Shown: positions 8,584 through 18,105 of the stretch, piece after piece
Layout of the letters: each line of letters starts with the position of its first letter
Numbering within the stretch: position 1 is the first letter of the stretch
Assembly: GCF_002836505.1 (NCBI RefSeq)
Contig: NZ_PJBF01000043.1
Coordinates: forward strand, 25,370 to 89,369
Source: Psychrobacter sp. Choline-02u-9
GTDB taxonomy: Bacteria; Pseudomonadota; Gammaproteobacteria; Pseudomonadales; Moraxellaceae
Direction of reading: 5' to 3'
DNA length: 64,000 nt
Made by a program: the position numbers and the translations under genes
The notes under the pieces: model-generated
The model's database searches: none
What the model was told of the DNA's origin: nothing
Seen by the model: only the letters and a program-made list of their open reading frames with translations

Positions 8584-9927
8584 TTACATTGCTTGCTGCT
8601 GTTGTTGCTGAGCAGCTAGCAAATCTTGGTAGCTCACTTCTTTATCCGTGACTTTACCTTGCTCGATTAGATAATCAACCACTTGGTCTTCTAGAACGAC
8701 AGACTCAATGTTCGCGCGCTGTTGCTTATCAGTGGTGTAGTACTCGATCACTTCTGCTGGATCTTCATAGTTTTCAGCGGCTTCTTTAATGAAAGTCTCA
8801 ACGCGGTCTTGGTCCACTTCGATACCTTTGGTGTCGATAACACGAGCAACGATGATGCCAAGACGGGCAGCACGTAGCGCTTGCTCTTCGAACAATTCAT
8901 TTGGCAGCATGTCTTTATCGAAGCTATCAGCATTGGCACCGAATTGCTGAGAAAAACGTTGCATCATCATGTTGCGTTGACGCTCGATTTCTTGCTCTAG
9001 CATGGCGTTTGGCACATCAAACTCGTTCTTTTCTAGTAGCGCATCAAAAGTCGCTTGTTTTACTTGGCTACGCGCTGCGTTCTTGATTTCGCGTTCCATG
9101 TTTTTACGCACGTCTTCTTTCAACTTCTCAACGCCGCCTTCTTTAACACCGAATAGCTCTAGGAACGCATCATCAATTTCAGGTAATTTTGATTTCTCAA
9201 CCAATTTTACGTTGATTTTGAATTGCGCTTCTTTACCCGCTAAGTTTTCAGCTTGATAATCTTCTGGGAACGTGACGTCGATCACTTTTTCTTCGCCAGC
9301 TTTCATGCCTTTGATACCATCTTCAAAGCCTGGAATCATCTGGTTGCTACCTATGACCAATTTGAAGTCTTCAGATGAGCCGCCTTCGAATTTTTCGCCG
9401 TCGATTGAGCCTTCAAAGTCAAAGGTTACTTGGTTGTCTTTGGCCGCTTTACCTTTTTTCTCAACGAACTCTTCACGTTGTTTTTGTAGGTTTTCGATCA
9501 TTGTGTCGACGTCTTCTTCGCTAACTTTAGCCGTGTGACGCTCAACTTCGATTTCATCGATACCTTGGACGTCAACTTCTGGGAAGATCTCGACAGTGGC
9601 TTGATAAACCAAGAAATCGTCTTCTAGTTTTACATCGTCGATGTTAGGCATGCCAACTGCGCGGATGTCTTCAGATTTGATCGCTTCAAAAACGGTATCA
9701 CGGATCACATCGTTGATGACTTCTTGTTGAATGCCAGCACCGTACTGTGAACGGATATGTGACATAGGGACATTACCTTTACGGAAACCGTCAATCTTGG
9801 CAGTTTTCGCTACTTGGCGAATACGGCCTTCAACTTTGTTTTGAATTTTTTCAACGGGTACTTTAACCGTTAGCTGAGTTTCTTTATTAGATAGCTTGTT
9901 GGTTGTGACTTGTAAATCTGTAGCCAT
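8584..9927 (-). CDS. tig: Trigger factor (ribosome-associated chaperone, PPIase)
   Basis: A 447-residue cytoplasmic chaperone that docks at the ribosomal exit tunnel. The N-terminal domain carries the ribosome-binding motif GFRKGNVPM (around residues 47-55; canonical GFRxGKxP). The central FKBP domain has [22 protein letters not shown] and [14 protein letters not shown]. The C-terminal domain ends in a Gln-rich tail. AAAGGTG precedes the ATG. In many gammaproteobacteria tig sits beside clpP and clpX; here the urease cluster lies between tig and clpP. Confidence 0.97.
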   Translation of the reverse strand: MATDLQVTTNKLSNKETQLTVKVPVEKIQNKVEGRIRQVAKTAKIDGFRKGNVPMSHIRSQYGAGIQQEVINDVIRDTVFEAIKSEDIRAVGMPNIDDVKLEDDFLVYQATVEIFPEVDVQGIDEIEVERHTAKVSEEDVDTMIENLQKQREEFVEKKGKAAKDNQVTFDFEGSIDGEKFEGGSSEDFKLVIGSNQMIPGFEDGIKGMKAGEEKVIDVTFPEDYQAENLAGKEAQFKINVKLVEKSKLPEIDDAFLELFGVKEGGVEKLKEDVRKNMEREIKNAARSQVKQATFDALLEKNEFDVPNAMLEQEIERQRNMMMQRFSQQFGANADSFDKDMLPNELFEEQALRAARLGIIVARVIDTKGIEVDQDRVETFIKEAAENYEDPAEVIEYYTTDKQQRANIESVVLEDQVVDYLIEQGKVTDKEVSYQDLLAAQQQQQQAM

Positions 9928-10458
9928 GTTAATTACACCTTTAGGATTAAATCGTACTTTGAATTAAATAGTACTTAGGGTTAAATGGTAATAGACAATC
10001 GTGCCGCAAAATACGGGCGCGTGCTGCTGATTGCCGCTGGAATAAAATAGGGGATATTGATAGCGCGCAATTTCGCAGCCCATGCCTGTAGCAATCGCTA
10101 CTGACACAAAAATGTGAAACGCTTTATTTTAATAAACGCTACCAAATATCAATAATAAGCCGTTAATGTACCGCATAATAACGCTTTTTGCTCAATTATA
10201 CAGACAAATAACGGCTTTCAATAAAATTTTAAAAGTAGAACAGTATAATCTATCTGTTTATTAAAGTAAAAATTATCTCTTTGATGGCATGTTTCCTTAT
10301 GTTGTTTGCTCTTGTATGGCTTAATTTTATATAAAAAATCAGTCATATTCGTATTCAATAAATAAGATAACGGATAAAAAACAGCGATAAGGTTGTAAGC
10401 GCATTATGAGCATTAAGCGCACTTACGGATAGCTATAGATAGAATAGCTATAAGGTAC
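9928..10458. other. Intergenic region upstream of tig with 17-base tandem repeat
   Basis: 531 bases between rdgB and tig, both minus strand, with no gene seen. Next to the tig start is a tandem repeat of period 17: units 9946-9962, 9963-9979 and a partial third at 9980-9991. The shared core is TTAAATnGTACTT in the first two copies and TTAAATGGTA in the third. It may be an operator array for tig or slippage DNA. The remainder is AT-rich without recognised RNA genes. Confidence 0.55.
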
Positions 10459-11112
10459 TTATAAAGGTATCTGCGCCAATAGCTGCTGGATTGCCTGACT
10501 ACGATGGCTGATGCTGTTTTTATCAGCAGCGCTTAGACTAGCCGCACTGGCTTGCAAGTCAGGTAACCAAAACAATGGATCATAGCCAAAACCGCCGTCA
10601 CCATGCGCTGTCTCTGAAATCTCGCCATGCCATAATCCTTGGGCGATGATTGGTAACGGATCATCAGCATGACGTACCATTGCCAGTACGCAAACAAACA
10701 TACCTTTGATCGGAGCATCTGGACTCGCTGCGCGGATAGGTTGCAAGTCAGCGACGAGCTTGGCATTGTTTTTACTATCGTTGCCGTGCTCACCAGCGTA
10801 GCGAGCAGAGTAGATACCTGGCGCATTACCTAGTGCAGGCACGCACAGTCCTGAATCATCAGCGATAGCAGGCAGTCCACTGATACGGCTCGCATGACGG
10901 GCTTTGATAATAGCGTTTTCCACAAAGCTTAGACCATCCTCGATGGCGTCTTCAATATCGAGATGACCTTGCGGGACAATCGTCACGTCCAAGTTCGCTT
11001 CGGCAAATAGCCGTTTAAACTCAGCCAACTTGCCTTTGTTATTACTGGCCAGTACCCATTGGTTGCCAGATGTCGGATGGGTAGCAGTTAACGAGGTATC
11101 AGTAATACTCAT
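10459..11112 (-). CDS. rdgB: Non-canonical purine NTP pyrophosphatase (RdgB/HAM1)
   Basis: A 217-residue enzyme that hydrolyses dITP, ITP and XTP to monophosphates and so keeps deaminated purines out of DNA. Motifs: WVLASNNKGKLAEF near the start (nucleotide-binding SNNKGK), the catalytic block AIADDSGLCVPALGNAPGIYSARYAG, GDGGFGYDPLFW and a C-terminal SHRSQA. Length is slightly above E. coli RdgB (197). It stands alone; a 552-base gap separates it from divergent sodB. Confidence 0.96.
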   Translation of the reverse strand: MSITDTSLTATHPTSGNQWVLASNNKGKLAEFKRLFAEANLDVTIVPQGHLDIEDAIEDGLSFVENAIIKARHASRISGLPAIADDSGLCVPALGNAPGIYSARYAGEHGNDSKNNAKLVADLQPIRAASPDAPIKGMFVCVLAMVRHADDPLPIIAQGLWHGEISETAHGDGGFGYDPLFWLPDLQASAASLSAADKNSISHRSQAIQQLLAQIPL

Positions 11113-11664
11113 AAAGTCAGTCCGTTATATGAAAATGATGAAAAATTATTATTCGAGTAGGCTTTATTTATCTTCTGTAGCGTTAATCGGTAAATTGTTT
11201 GTCGATTGAAGTAGTTATACTAACAATGATAACGCATGAGTTTAGAGTGAATGCAGTTACCGCTTAATAAATAACCAATCGCTATACAGATTGTACGGGC
11301 TATAACATTTGGTAACTGATATTATTGGTCACTATTGCTATAATAGATACCAAGCTACAGTGAATTATATCTTATAGCTTGTGAATATTAATTTAATAAA
11401 AGTCTATAAAGTCAGAGACTTGGCTTTTTGGCGAAGAATAATAGCAATAAGTAACCGCTAGGTTAATTTTGGATTCATAATGATACGTGATATTGTATTG
11501 AGCAGTACCGTGTATCAAGCGATAAAGTTCATTTCAAACAATAAACTCAGCCAATTTAGTCCGCTATTTTATAGTGTTTTTTACGGTGTAAAAATAGCGT
11601 AAAATCCAGTTTCTATAAGCAAGTTTTTATAAACTAACGGCTAAACAGCAAGGATAAAATAATT
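11113..11664. other. Divergent control region between rdgB and sodB
   Basis: 552 bases with no gene. Near sodB lies a nested inverted repeat: outer arms CGCTATTTT (11562-11570) and AAAATAGCG (11591-11599), inner arms TTTTTAC (11578-11584) and GTAAAAA (11588-11594). It is about 70 bases before the sodB start, where a promoter or operator is expected. No perfect Fur box was recognised. Confidence 0.5.
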
Positions 11665-12294
11665 ATGTCAAACATTACTTTACCAGACCTACCATATGCA
11701 AAAGACGCACTAGAGCCACATATCAGTGCCGAAACGCTAGAGTATCATCATGACAAGCACCATGCTGCTTATGTAAACAAGCTAAAAGACATGTTGCCAG
11801 GTTCTGGTCTAGAAGACAAAACATTGCCAGAAATCATCGTAGCGACTGCTAAAGATGACAGCAAGCAAGGTATGTTCAACCAAGCAGCTCAAGTATGGAA
11901 CCACACGTTTTATTGGAACTGCATGACGCCAACGAACGGCGGCGGCGAACCTACTGGCGATCTAAAAGCAAAAATCGAAGAAGATTTCGGTAGCTACGAC
12001 AAGTTCCGTGAAGAGTTCAAAAATGCAGCGTTGACTCAGTTTGGTTCAGGTTGGGCATGGCTAGTTGCTGATAAAGTCGGTGGCAAATTGTCAATCGCCA
12101 AAACTGCTAACGCTGACACCCCACTTGCACATGACCAAGTAGCGGTATTGACTTGTGATGTATGGGAACACGCTTACTATGTAGATTACCGTAACCGTCG
12201 TCCTGACTATGTTGATACGTTCCTAGACAAGCTAGTGAACTGGGACTACGCAAACGCAAAATATAAAGGTCAAGATGCTGGCGTTGAAGAGTAA
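11665..12294 (+). CDS. sodB: Superoxide dismutase, iron type
   Basis: A 209-residue cytoplasmic enzyme that converts superoxide to hydrogen peroxide and oxygen. Metal ligands are in the usual blocks: HHDKHHAAY at the N-terminus, NHTFYWNCM, and DVWEHAYYVDYRNRRPDY near the C-terminus. NQAAQVWNH has the Gln typical of Fe-SOD, and the spacing matches FeSOD rather than MnSOD. AAGGAT precedes the ATG. It is monocistronic, followed at once by a terminator. Confidence 0.96.
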   Translation: MSNITLPDLPYAKDALEPHISAETLEYHHDKHHAAYVNKLKDMLPGSGLEDKTLPEIIVATAKDDSKQGMFNQAAQVWNHTFYWNCMTPTNGGGEPTGDLKAKIEEDFGSYDKFREEFKNAALTQFGSGWAWLVADKVGGKLSIAKTANADTPLAHDQVAVLTCDVWEHAYYVDYRNRRPDYVDTFLDKLVNWDYANAKYKGQDAGVEE

Positions 12295-12320
12295 TCTTTA
12301 ACGACTAAGTATTTGATTGA

Positions 12321-12352
12321 AAAAAGGGACACCGAGAGGTGTCCTTTTTTTT
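12321..12352 (+). terminator. sodB terminator
   Basis: GGACACC (12327-12333), loop GAGA, GGTGTCC (12338-12344), followed by eight T and preceded by an A run. A typical intrinsic terminator, probably used from both sides. Confidence 0.93.
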
Positions 12353-12422
12353 GTGATAACTTTCTATAATAGCTTTCTATTTTGATATCTGATCAAAACA
12401 TATTTTTGATAGAGCATCGCTA

Positions 12423-13163
12423 TTAGGCAATACCACCGTTTGCACCGATATTTTGTCCAGTAACCCAAGCCGCTTCTTCACTGACCAAAAATGCTACCAC
12501 ATGAGCAATATCGACTGGTTCACCGATACGATTAAACGGTGACATGCTAGCAAGTCTTTCTACCGTGTCATCCGATTTACCTTGATGAAATAGCTCGGTA
12601 TCAGTAGGGCCGGGAGATACTGCATTGACCGTGATGTTGCGCGCGCCAACTTCTTTGGCAAATATACGGGTTAGCTGATCGACCGCGCCTTTGGTCGCAC
12701 AGTAGGTGCCGTAACTAGGTAGCAGCATGCGAGTGGTTGTGCTTGAGAGATTTACGACACGACCACCGTCGTTGAGTTTAGTCGCAGCTTCACGCAATGT
12801 ATTGAACGTGCCTTTTACATTGATAGCAAATATACGATCAAAGTCTTCGTCGGTGGTCTCGGCAATGGGTTTATTAATCATTATGCCTGCGCTATTGACC
12901 AAAATATCTGGCTTACCAAACGCGCTGATAGTGGCATCAAACATTGCTTCGACTTGCTTGGTATTGCTGACATCAGCTTGAATGGCAATGGCTTCACCAC
13001 CTGCTGATTTAATCTGGCTTACGATATCATTCGCTGCTGAATCATCATTTGCATAATTAATGACGGTTTTAGCCCCTGATTCTGCAAGTGATAAGGCTAT
13101 CTGTGCGCCGATACCTTTTGATGAACCGGTTACAATCGCGACTTTATTTTTTAGTGTTGTCAT
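12423..13163 (-). CDS. Short-chain dehydrogenase/reductase (SDR family)
   Basis: A 246-residue classical SDR. The nucleotide-binding motif TGSSKGIG (about residues 13-20), NSAG (NAG-type motif), and the catalytic YCATK with an upstream Ser are present, as is the PG motif (VSPGPTDTELF) and the C-terminal GANGG. It resembles 3-ketoacyl-ACP or sugar-dehydrogenase-like SDRs, but the substrate cannot be read from sequence. I chose the ATG at 13163, preceded by GGAGA at proper spacing, over a TTG five codons upstream that would put the ribosome site inside the gene. Convergent with sodB. Confidence 0.88.
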   Translation of the reverse strand: MTTLKNKVAIVTGSSKGIGAQIALSLAESGAKTVINYANDDSAANDIVSQIKSAGGEAIAIQADVSNTKQVEAMFDATISAFGKPDILVNSAGIMINKPIAETTDEDFDRIFAINVKGTFNTLREAATKLNDGGRVVNLSSTTTRMLLPSYGTYCATKGAVDQLTRIFAKEVGARNITVNAVSPGPTDTELFHQGKSDDTVERLASMSPFNRIGEPVDIAHVVAFLVSEEAAWVTGQNIGANGGIA

Positions 13164-13369
13164 CGATACTTTCTCCAATATTATCAGTGAATATCAGTAC
13201 GCTTATATTGCGTTTTGACTGATGTCTCTTGATTAGTAGGATATAAGTTACCAGTGTGCAAAACGAATAAGTAGAACGATTCTGTATGCTTGTTTTTAGA
13301 TAAGTGTATGAGCTGGGTTTCTGTAGGTTTGAAAGATAAAAATTTTGCGTTGCTGAGGGTTTGGATAAG

Positions 13370-13400
13370 ACAAAAGGACGCTGTGAGGCGTCCTTTTTGT
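13370..13400. terminator. Terminator-like hairpin between HEPN gene and SDR
   Basis: AAAAGGACGC, loop TGTGAG, GCGTCCTTTTTGT; arms GGACGC (13376-13381) and GCGTCC (13388-13393) with A and T runs outside. On the minus strand it lies just after the HEPN-like gene and terminates the two-gene unit. Confidence 0.85.
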
Positions 13401-13423
13401 AGTATAAATTTTTGTCATCGTTC

Positions 13424-13921
13424 TTATACTAAATCAGTTTGAGTATTTACATTCAAAACAGTTTCAACCTCACGAACAATTTTCTTCGTCAAAAGGTAGT
13501 TGGTTTGAAGTTCACGAAATGTGAGGTTCAAAGTTCCTTTCTTATGTACAACTGCATGACGAGCCTTAAGCAAGGAATCCCAAGCTGCATGTTCTGGTGA
13601 ATTCTCTATATCTTTGAAAAATAAAGTTTTGTACGAATTATCAAACCTATTCAAAGTTTCGTTAATTTTTCCAAGGTCAGGACTTCTAAATTTCTGTGAC
13701 AGAGTCTTTTTTATATAATTTATAGCGTGTAAATCGCCACACTGTTCAGCTCGTTTAACAAATACGGATTCAAGGTGGTCTTCATATTCTGATACAATTA
13801 ACAAGACGAGACCAGCAACTAAGTACGTTTCTACCTCTCTATATCTAGCCTCACTAGAGTCAAAGCTAGCTATATGCTCGCCACAGAGCTTTAGTGCATT
13901 CTCAATTCTTTGATATAGCAT
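13424..13921 (-). CDS. HEPN-domain protein partner of DUF262 protein
   Basis: A 165-residue, probably all-helical protein. Near the C-terminus, LLKARHAVVHKKG contains an RX4H motif (Arg121-His126), the catalytic signature of HEPN RNases. The overall pattern (a helix with EYEDHLESVF, then the RX4H helix) resembles the RiboL-PSP/MAE_28990-type HEPN families. Its start codon shares one base with the stop of the upstream DUF262 gene (TAATG), so the two are translationally coupled. The DNA is clearly more AT-rich than the flanking genes, a sign of transfer. Role inferred: RNase toxin or effector in a defence or conflict pair. Family assignment is by eye. Confidence 0.7.
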   Translation of the reverse strand: MLYQRIENALKLCGEHIASFDSSEARYREVETYLVAGLVLLIVSEYEDHLESVFVKRAEQCGDLHAINYIKKTLSQKFRSPDLGKINETLNRFDNSYKTLFFKDIENSPEHAAWDSLLKARHAVVHKKGTLNLTFRELQTNYLLTKKIVREVETVLNVNTQTDLV

Positions 13922-15006
13922 TATTGCACCAAATATTGTTTAGCAAGGTTCATTCGCAACTCAATGATTGACTCATCAGCTGTTGCTCCTCGCACACCCT
14001 TGACGAAATTTTCATCTGATTTAAGTTTTTCATATGATTCTGCTAGATTATCTTTAAAACCATGAATTGCTAGAGTTGTGAATATCGAATCATATGCTGC
14101 TACATTTAAGCCAGACCATATGTGGAAAGGTTTTTCGCCTAAAGTATCTACAATATCATCACAAGTTTTCTTAAATAGTTCTTCTAGTCTTCGATACTTA
14201 ATATCTGTTATTTCCTGATTATCTCTCATGTAGTTGGACATAAAGTCTTTGATTGGTCGTTCATAATTCTCTCCATTTTCATAAAATGCAAAAAATCGTA
14301 AAATAAGCTCTACATCTTTTTGTCTTTTATGCGGAGTCACGCTACCAAATATTTTTCTCCAATTTCCATATTCATTGAGCTCGCACAAAAGGTCATTGAA
14401 CGAACCATGATATACACAGTTTCGGATCTCTTGCCCGACTAGTTGAGTACCACCAGTGTTTAGCCGTTCAAAAATATGATAAATGCTAGTATTTCCGTTT
14501 GGTGTTATCTGCTTAATGATAAATGCTCTTAAGACGCTATCATTTAGCTTATTGAAAGCTAGCTGATTTGATTCTTGAAGGTCGGCATAAGTTTTATTGT
14601 AATAAGGGCTTTTTTCGTTAAGTCCTGTTAAATGGAATACTTTTCTTTTGTTATTCGAGTCAGGCTCACCAAAATAACCATCGAAAAAATATACTACAGT
14701 CATTAGTCTTTGCTGACCATCTATCACTAACTGTTCATTATTAGCTTCATCAGTGAACAAAAATATCGAAGGGACGGGCAGTCCAAGCAAGAATGATTCG
14801 ATTAGTCTACTTGCTTGTTTGATATTCCATACGTAGTTACGTTGAAAACCTGGTACTGTCATTGAGCCCTTTTTAAATTTAGAAACTAGTCCTTCTAAAG
14901 TATAATCAGCAGGGTAAGTAATGACCTCATACTCAGCCGGTGTTGCTTCGAGGTCATTATTTTCACTTTGGAGCTCTTCTAGCCCATCGTTATAGTCTAT
15001 AGTCAT
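13921..15006 (-). CDS. DUF262 (ParB/GmrS-like) protein
   Basis: A 361-residue protein with the DUF262 N-terminal domain: VPGFQRNYVWN (about residues 51-61), LIESFLLGLPVPSIFLF, and the signature VIDGQQRLMTV (DGQQR at 96-100). DUF262 is the ParB/sulfiredoxin-fold domain of GmrSD-type enzymes, which bind or hydrolyse NTP and restrict modified phage DNA. Here there is no C-terminal DUF1524 HNH nuclease; the partner is instead the overlapping HEPN-like gene. The AT-rich coding DNA contrasts with its neighbours (33% GC in 14041-14100 against 57% in 12601-12660, counted by hand). AAGAGAA precedes the ATG. Defence role is inferred. Confidence 0.85.
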   Translation of the reverse strand: MTIDYNDGLEELQSENNDLEATPAEYEVITYPADYTLEGLVSKFKKGSMTVPGFQRNYVWNIKQASRLIESFLLGLPVPSIFLFTDEANNEQLVIDGQQRLMTVVYFFDGYFGEPDSNNKRKVFHLTGLNEKSPYYNKTYADLQESNQLAFNKLNDSVLRAFIIKQITPNGNTSIYHIFERLNTGGTQLVGQEIRNCVYHGSFNDLLCELNEYGNWRKIFGSVTPHKRQKDVELILRFFAFYENGENYERPIKDFMSNYMRDNQEITDIKYRRLEELFKKTCDDIVDTLGEKPFHIWSGLNVAAYDSIFTTLAIHGFKDNLAESYEKLKSDENFVKGVRGATADESIIELRMNLAKQYLVQ

Positions 15007-15272
15007 TTTATTCTCTTAACATCGTTGTTTAAACTACGGAAGTCTTTATATATATTTGTATAGTATGATATTGGTTAGTAGACTTGAATGAGCTATTGTA
15101 AAATACCATACTCTTCGGATTTAACGCCTATAGCTGTCAAGAAAAATTGAGATTTTCTCTTGAATAGAGTTGAAGAGTTAATGTCTATAACATAAATAAA
15201 GCTTGGATATAATACTATGCTGTATTCGCATTAGGCTAGATTTTAGTAGTGATAGCCTTGTAATGTAAGTAT

Positions 15273-16091
15273 TCACAAAACCTCAAACCCAAACTTGCCC
15301 AACGCTTCACGCAACATCGCAATATTATAATAAGCATGTGCATTTACAGTGTTTTGAAAGAAAATATAGAGCGTATCAAAATGCTGACGCTGGTTGGCAA
15401 TCGCTTGTGCCCAGTCCTGCATCTCCGACTCACTATAGCGATAATCATGGCGATCAGCCGCGCTCATCGCATCCCACCAGTTTAGGTTATTGCCGTGCAT
15501 ACGTAGATAGCCAGTGCGTTCAGTAAATATCAATCGTGATGGTGGCAGTCCGCTAACTTTGGGATAATCGACGCTACACCAAATGAGACCTTGCTGCTGG
15601 AAGCTATCAACCACTTGCGGTGTGTGCCAGCCATTATGACGAAACTCAATGGCGAGTGGATAGTCTTGAAACCAACTGACGAGATTGGCCAGATACAGAC
15701 GATGCTCGCGAGTACGGTCAAAACCGTGTGGGAACTGAAGCAATAATGGCGCTAAAGCATTTGCTTCGATAAGCGGGGATAAGGCGTTTAGAAATGCCTG
15801 TGCATGCTCGGGTGTGCCTTTGCGAGCGTGGGTAAAGTCTTGATGCAGTTTGACGGCAAACTTTAACTGGCTGTCGGCTTGCACGTAGGCTTTATTGACC
15901 ATACCCGCGAACGCTTTTTGCCCGATGGGCGCATAAAAGGTACTGTTGATTTCGACTGCGCCATATTGTTTGGCGTACTCACGTAAGAAGTCGGTTTTTT
16001 TGGTGCCGGTGGGATACAGCGTACCGAGCAAATCGGTATCGCTATAGCCACCAGTGCCGAGGTAAATGCGCGGGGTAGGGGAACTGTCCAT
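15273..16091 (-). CDS. DUF72 family protein (YecE-like)
   Basis: A 272-residue TIM-barrel-like protein of the DUF72 family, whose biochemical role is unknown. Family marks: YLGTGGYSD near the start, VEINSTFY (about residues 46-53), FAVKLHQDFTH, LLLQFPHGF, LAIEFRHNGWH, YLRMHGNN and a C-terminal IFFQNTVNAHAYYNI. The ATG at 16091 is chosen; a GTG three codons upstream is possible. It is upstream of nothing obvious in an operon sense; the DUF262 unit is downstream across 266 bases. Confidence 0.88.
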   Translation of the reverse strand: MDSSPTPRIYLGTGGYSDTDLLGTLYPTGTKKTDFLREYAKQYGAVEINSTFYAPIGQKAFAGMVNKAYVQADSQLKFAVKLHQDFTHARKGTPEHAQAFLNALSPLIEANALAPLLLQFPHGFDRTREHRLYLANLVSWFQDYPLAIEFRHNGWHTPQVVDSFQQQGLIWCSVDYPKVSGLPPSRLIFTERTGYLRMHGNNLNWWDAMSAADRHDYRYSESEMQDWAQAIANQRQHFDTLYIFFQNTVNAHAYYNIAMLREALGKFGFEVL

Positions 16092-16162
16092 GTTGACCAC
16101 TCATTGCCGTTTTGGGTAATAAAATTTACTAAGATATCTACTTTCGACTGCTATTTGACAAG

Positions 16163-17239
16163 CTACTTTTTACGCGACCAGAGCCATTCAATCAGTGCCA
16201 GTAGTGCATCATTATCTGTGCCAACGGTATCTTCATTGTCGCTAAGCTCACGACTATGTAGTTCATGAGAAATGGCTGCACGCCCGTCATTAAACAATGA
16301 TTGCGCATAGCTGGTCGCGTCATCGACACCCATTAGTTTTACATAGGTAGATTTGTCTAGTTTTTCATCACTACCCGCAGGCTTACCAAGTGTATCTGTC
16401 GTCATGGTGACGTCTAGCACATCGTCTTGGACTTGAAAGGCGAGACCGATATATTGCGCGCATTCTTGCAATGCCATGCGCTGTGGGGCCGTTGCACCAG
16501 CACAGACGCCGCCCATGAGCATCGCCGCTTCAATCAATGCCCCTGTCTTATCACGGTGAATGGCTTCTAAATCATCCTGTGCAATATTGGCACTGGCTTC
16601 GGCATTGAGGTCTAGCATTTGACCTGACACCATGCGTCTGGCGCGCGGCGCAAATATTGCCATAAGCTGACTTGCGATATTTGCATCGAATGGCGCAAAG
16701 GTTGGCATCTCCGCGGTTAGTACTTCAAAGGCTAGTGTCTGCAATACATCTCCTGCCAGCAGAGCCGTCGCTTCATCAAAGGCGATATGAGCCGTCGGCT
16801 GACCACGGCGCAGCTCATCATCATCCATACAGGGCAAATCATCATGCACTAACGAATAAGTATGCAATAGCTCTACCGCCAATGCAGCACGGCGCGACAT
16901 ATCATAGTCTGAGTCGTTTTCTAGTAGCGTGTCCAGATCAGCATCGAGAGTATCGATATCATCATTAGGTTCGTCTGTACGTTCATTATTACTGTTATTA
17001 ATACTGGCAAAAGCGCTGGCAACCATCAGTGGGCGTACCAGTTTGCCTTGACCCGTCATGACATAGTGGCAAGCATCTACTAGCGGGCTAGGGAGCTTGG
17101 CATAAGCAAACAAGACCTCGATATCTTGCGCCAATTGCTCGCGCACAGCACCATGAAACTGCTCAGTGCTTTGAAAAGAGACAAAGTTAGAAGGGATGAA
17201 GCCAGTAGAGGTAGTGCTAGAAGTAAGGGAAACAGTCAT
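16163..17239 (-). CDS. ispA: Polyprenyl (farnesyl/geranyl) diphosphate synthase
   Basis: A 358-residue class I prenyltransferase that condenses isopentenyl diphosphate with allylic primers in isoprenoid synthesis. The first Asp-rich motif HDDLPCMDDD (Asp133 onward) and the second FQVQDDVLDV are present, with GKLVRP and GQMLDL. The CxxxDD-like LPCMDDD form fits the bacterial farnesyl type. Compared with E. coli IspA (299 residues) it has an Asn/Asp/Glu-rich insertion at about residues 81-113, just before the first motif region, and an acidic stretch near the C-terminus. No dxs or xseB neighbour is seen. Confidence 0.9.
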   Translation of the reverse strand: MTVSLTSSTTSTGFIPSNFVSFQSTEQFHGAVREQLAQDIEVLFAYAKLPSPLVDACHYVMTGQGKLVRPLMVASAFASINNSNNERTDEPNDDIDTLDADLDTLLENDSDYDMSRRAALAVELLHTYSLVHDDLPCMDDDELRRGQPTAHIAFDEATALLAGDVLQTLAFEVLTAEMPTFAPFDANIASQLMAIFAPRARRMVSGQMLDLNAEASANIAQDDLEAIHRDKTGALIEAAMLMGGVCAGATAPQRMALQECAQYIGLAFQVQDDVLDVTMTTDTLGKPAGSDEKLDKSTYVKLMGVDDATSYAQSLFNDGRAAISHELHSRELSDNEDTVGTDNDALLALIEWLWSRKK

Positions 17240-18105
17240 AATCCAACCATTTATCAGGGATACAGTAAAACTTATTAGGGATAAGGTAAAAACGCTATTA
17301 GTGTAGCATGATCAGTCATATCGCTTATGTGACACACGGTATCAATTGATTGTTTTTTGCATTTTTCTGCCGAAGGCTATTCGAAAGTAGAGCAATCTTA
17401 GCTGCAATATAACGACAAGATTTCGTTACCGATGGATGATGTCACTCTCTGGTTGAATATGTTCTGATAAAAGAGCAAGCTAGGCTAGCACGTTCATCTT
17501 ATTACCGTAGAAAAATGGTACTGAATGCTTACACTGAATAGCTAGCACTGACCAAGTAGCATTTATTCAGTAGCGCTAACGGACTGTCATTCCAAAGATG
17601 GCATGCATGAAGTCAACAACACGAAATAAATCTAAACTAACAATTCAGTATACATTTATTCACTAAAATACTTTTAACGTAAGGTAAATGCCTGCAAGTG
17701 ATTTAAGAGTGACTTGCGAGTATGGTATTAGCTTGTGACAGTTAGGGGCATAATCCCCTACACTAATTGACGTGAAAATGGTCTGATGGTGACCCTACTG
17801 GGTTTTTTCTCAGGATGTTCAATCGTCGATACCGAGTGTTAGACCAAGTCTCAGTCAATATTTTGAACATCAGTACCTGCAACAGCAGTACATAAATGAA
17901 GCGTCATATGATGTCATGCAAGAGACGCAAAATGCGTGCATCATGATGAACGCTGGATAATAAAGACATCTTCACTTGTGAGCTGGTTATATGTTTGTCT
18001 TTATAACATGACAAGCGCACAGTGCTATTACCCATTTTACTAACAGTAACTGGCTATTTATTTTAATTCAAAACGTAGCTTTCGTTATATAGAAAGGAGT
18101 TTCAA
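17240..18105. other. Hairpin-rich 866-base region upstream of fadBA
   Basis: No gene recognised. At least five inverted repeats lie in the 570 bases before fadB: ACTGAATAGCTA (17533-17544) with TAGC plus TATTCAGT (to 17571); TAGGGG/CCCCTA (17743-17760); GATGTTCAA (17814-17822) with TTGAACATC (17863-17871); a nested structure 17901-17953 with inner ACGCA/TGCGT (17925-17937); GTTATA/TATAAC (17986-18007) framed by CTTGT/ACAAG. None has a T-run typical of terminators. Together they suggest a structured leader or several operator sites for beta-oxidation control. Confidence 0.5.

Noticed and set aside
11220..11240. Possible Fur box near rdgB
   Set aside because: Only a weak ATGATAA-type half match; not enough to call.
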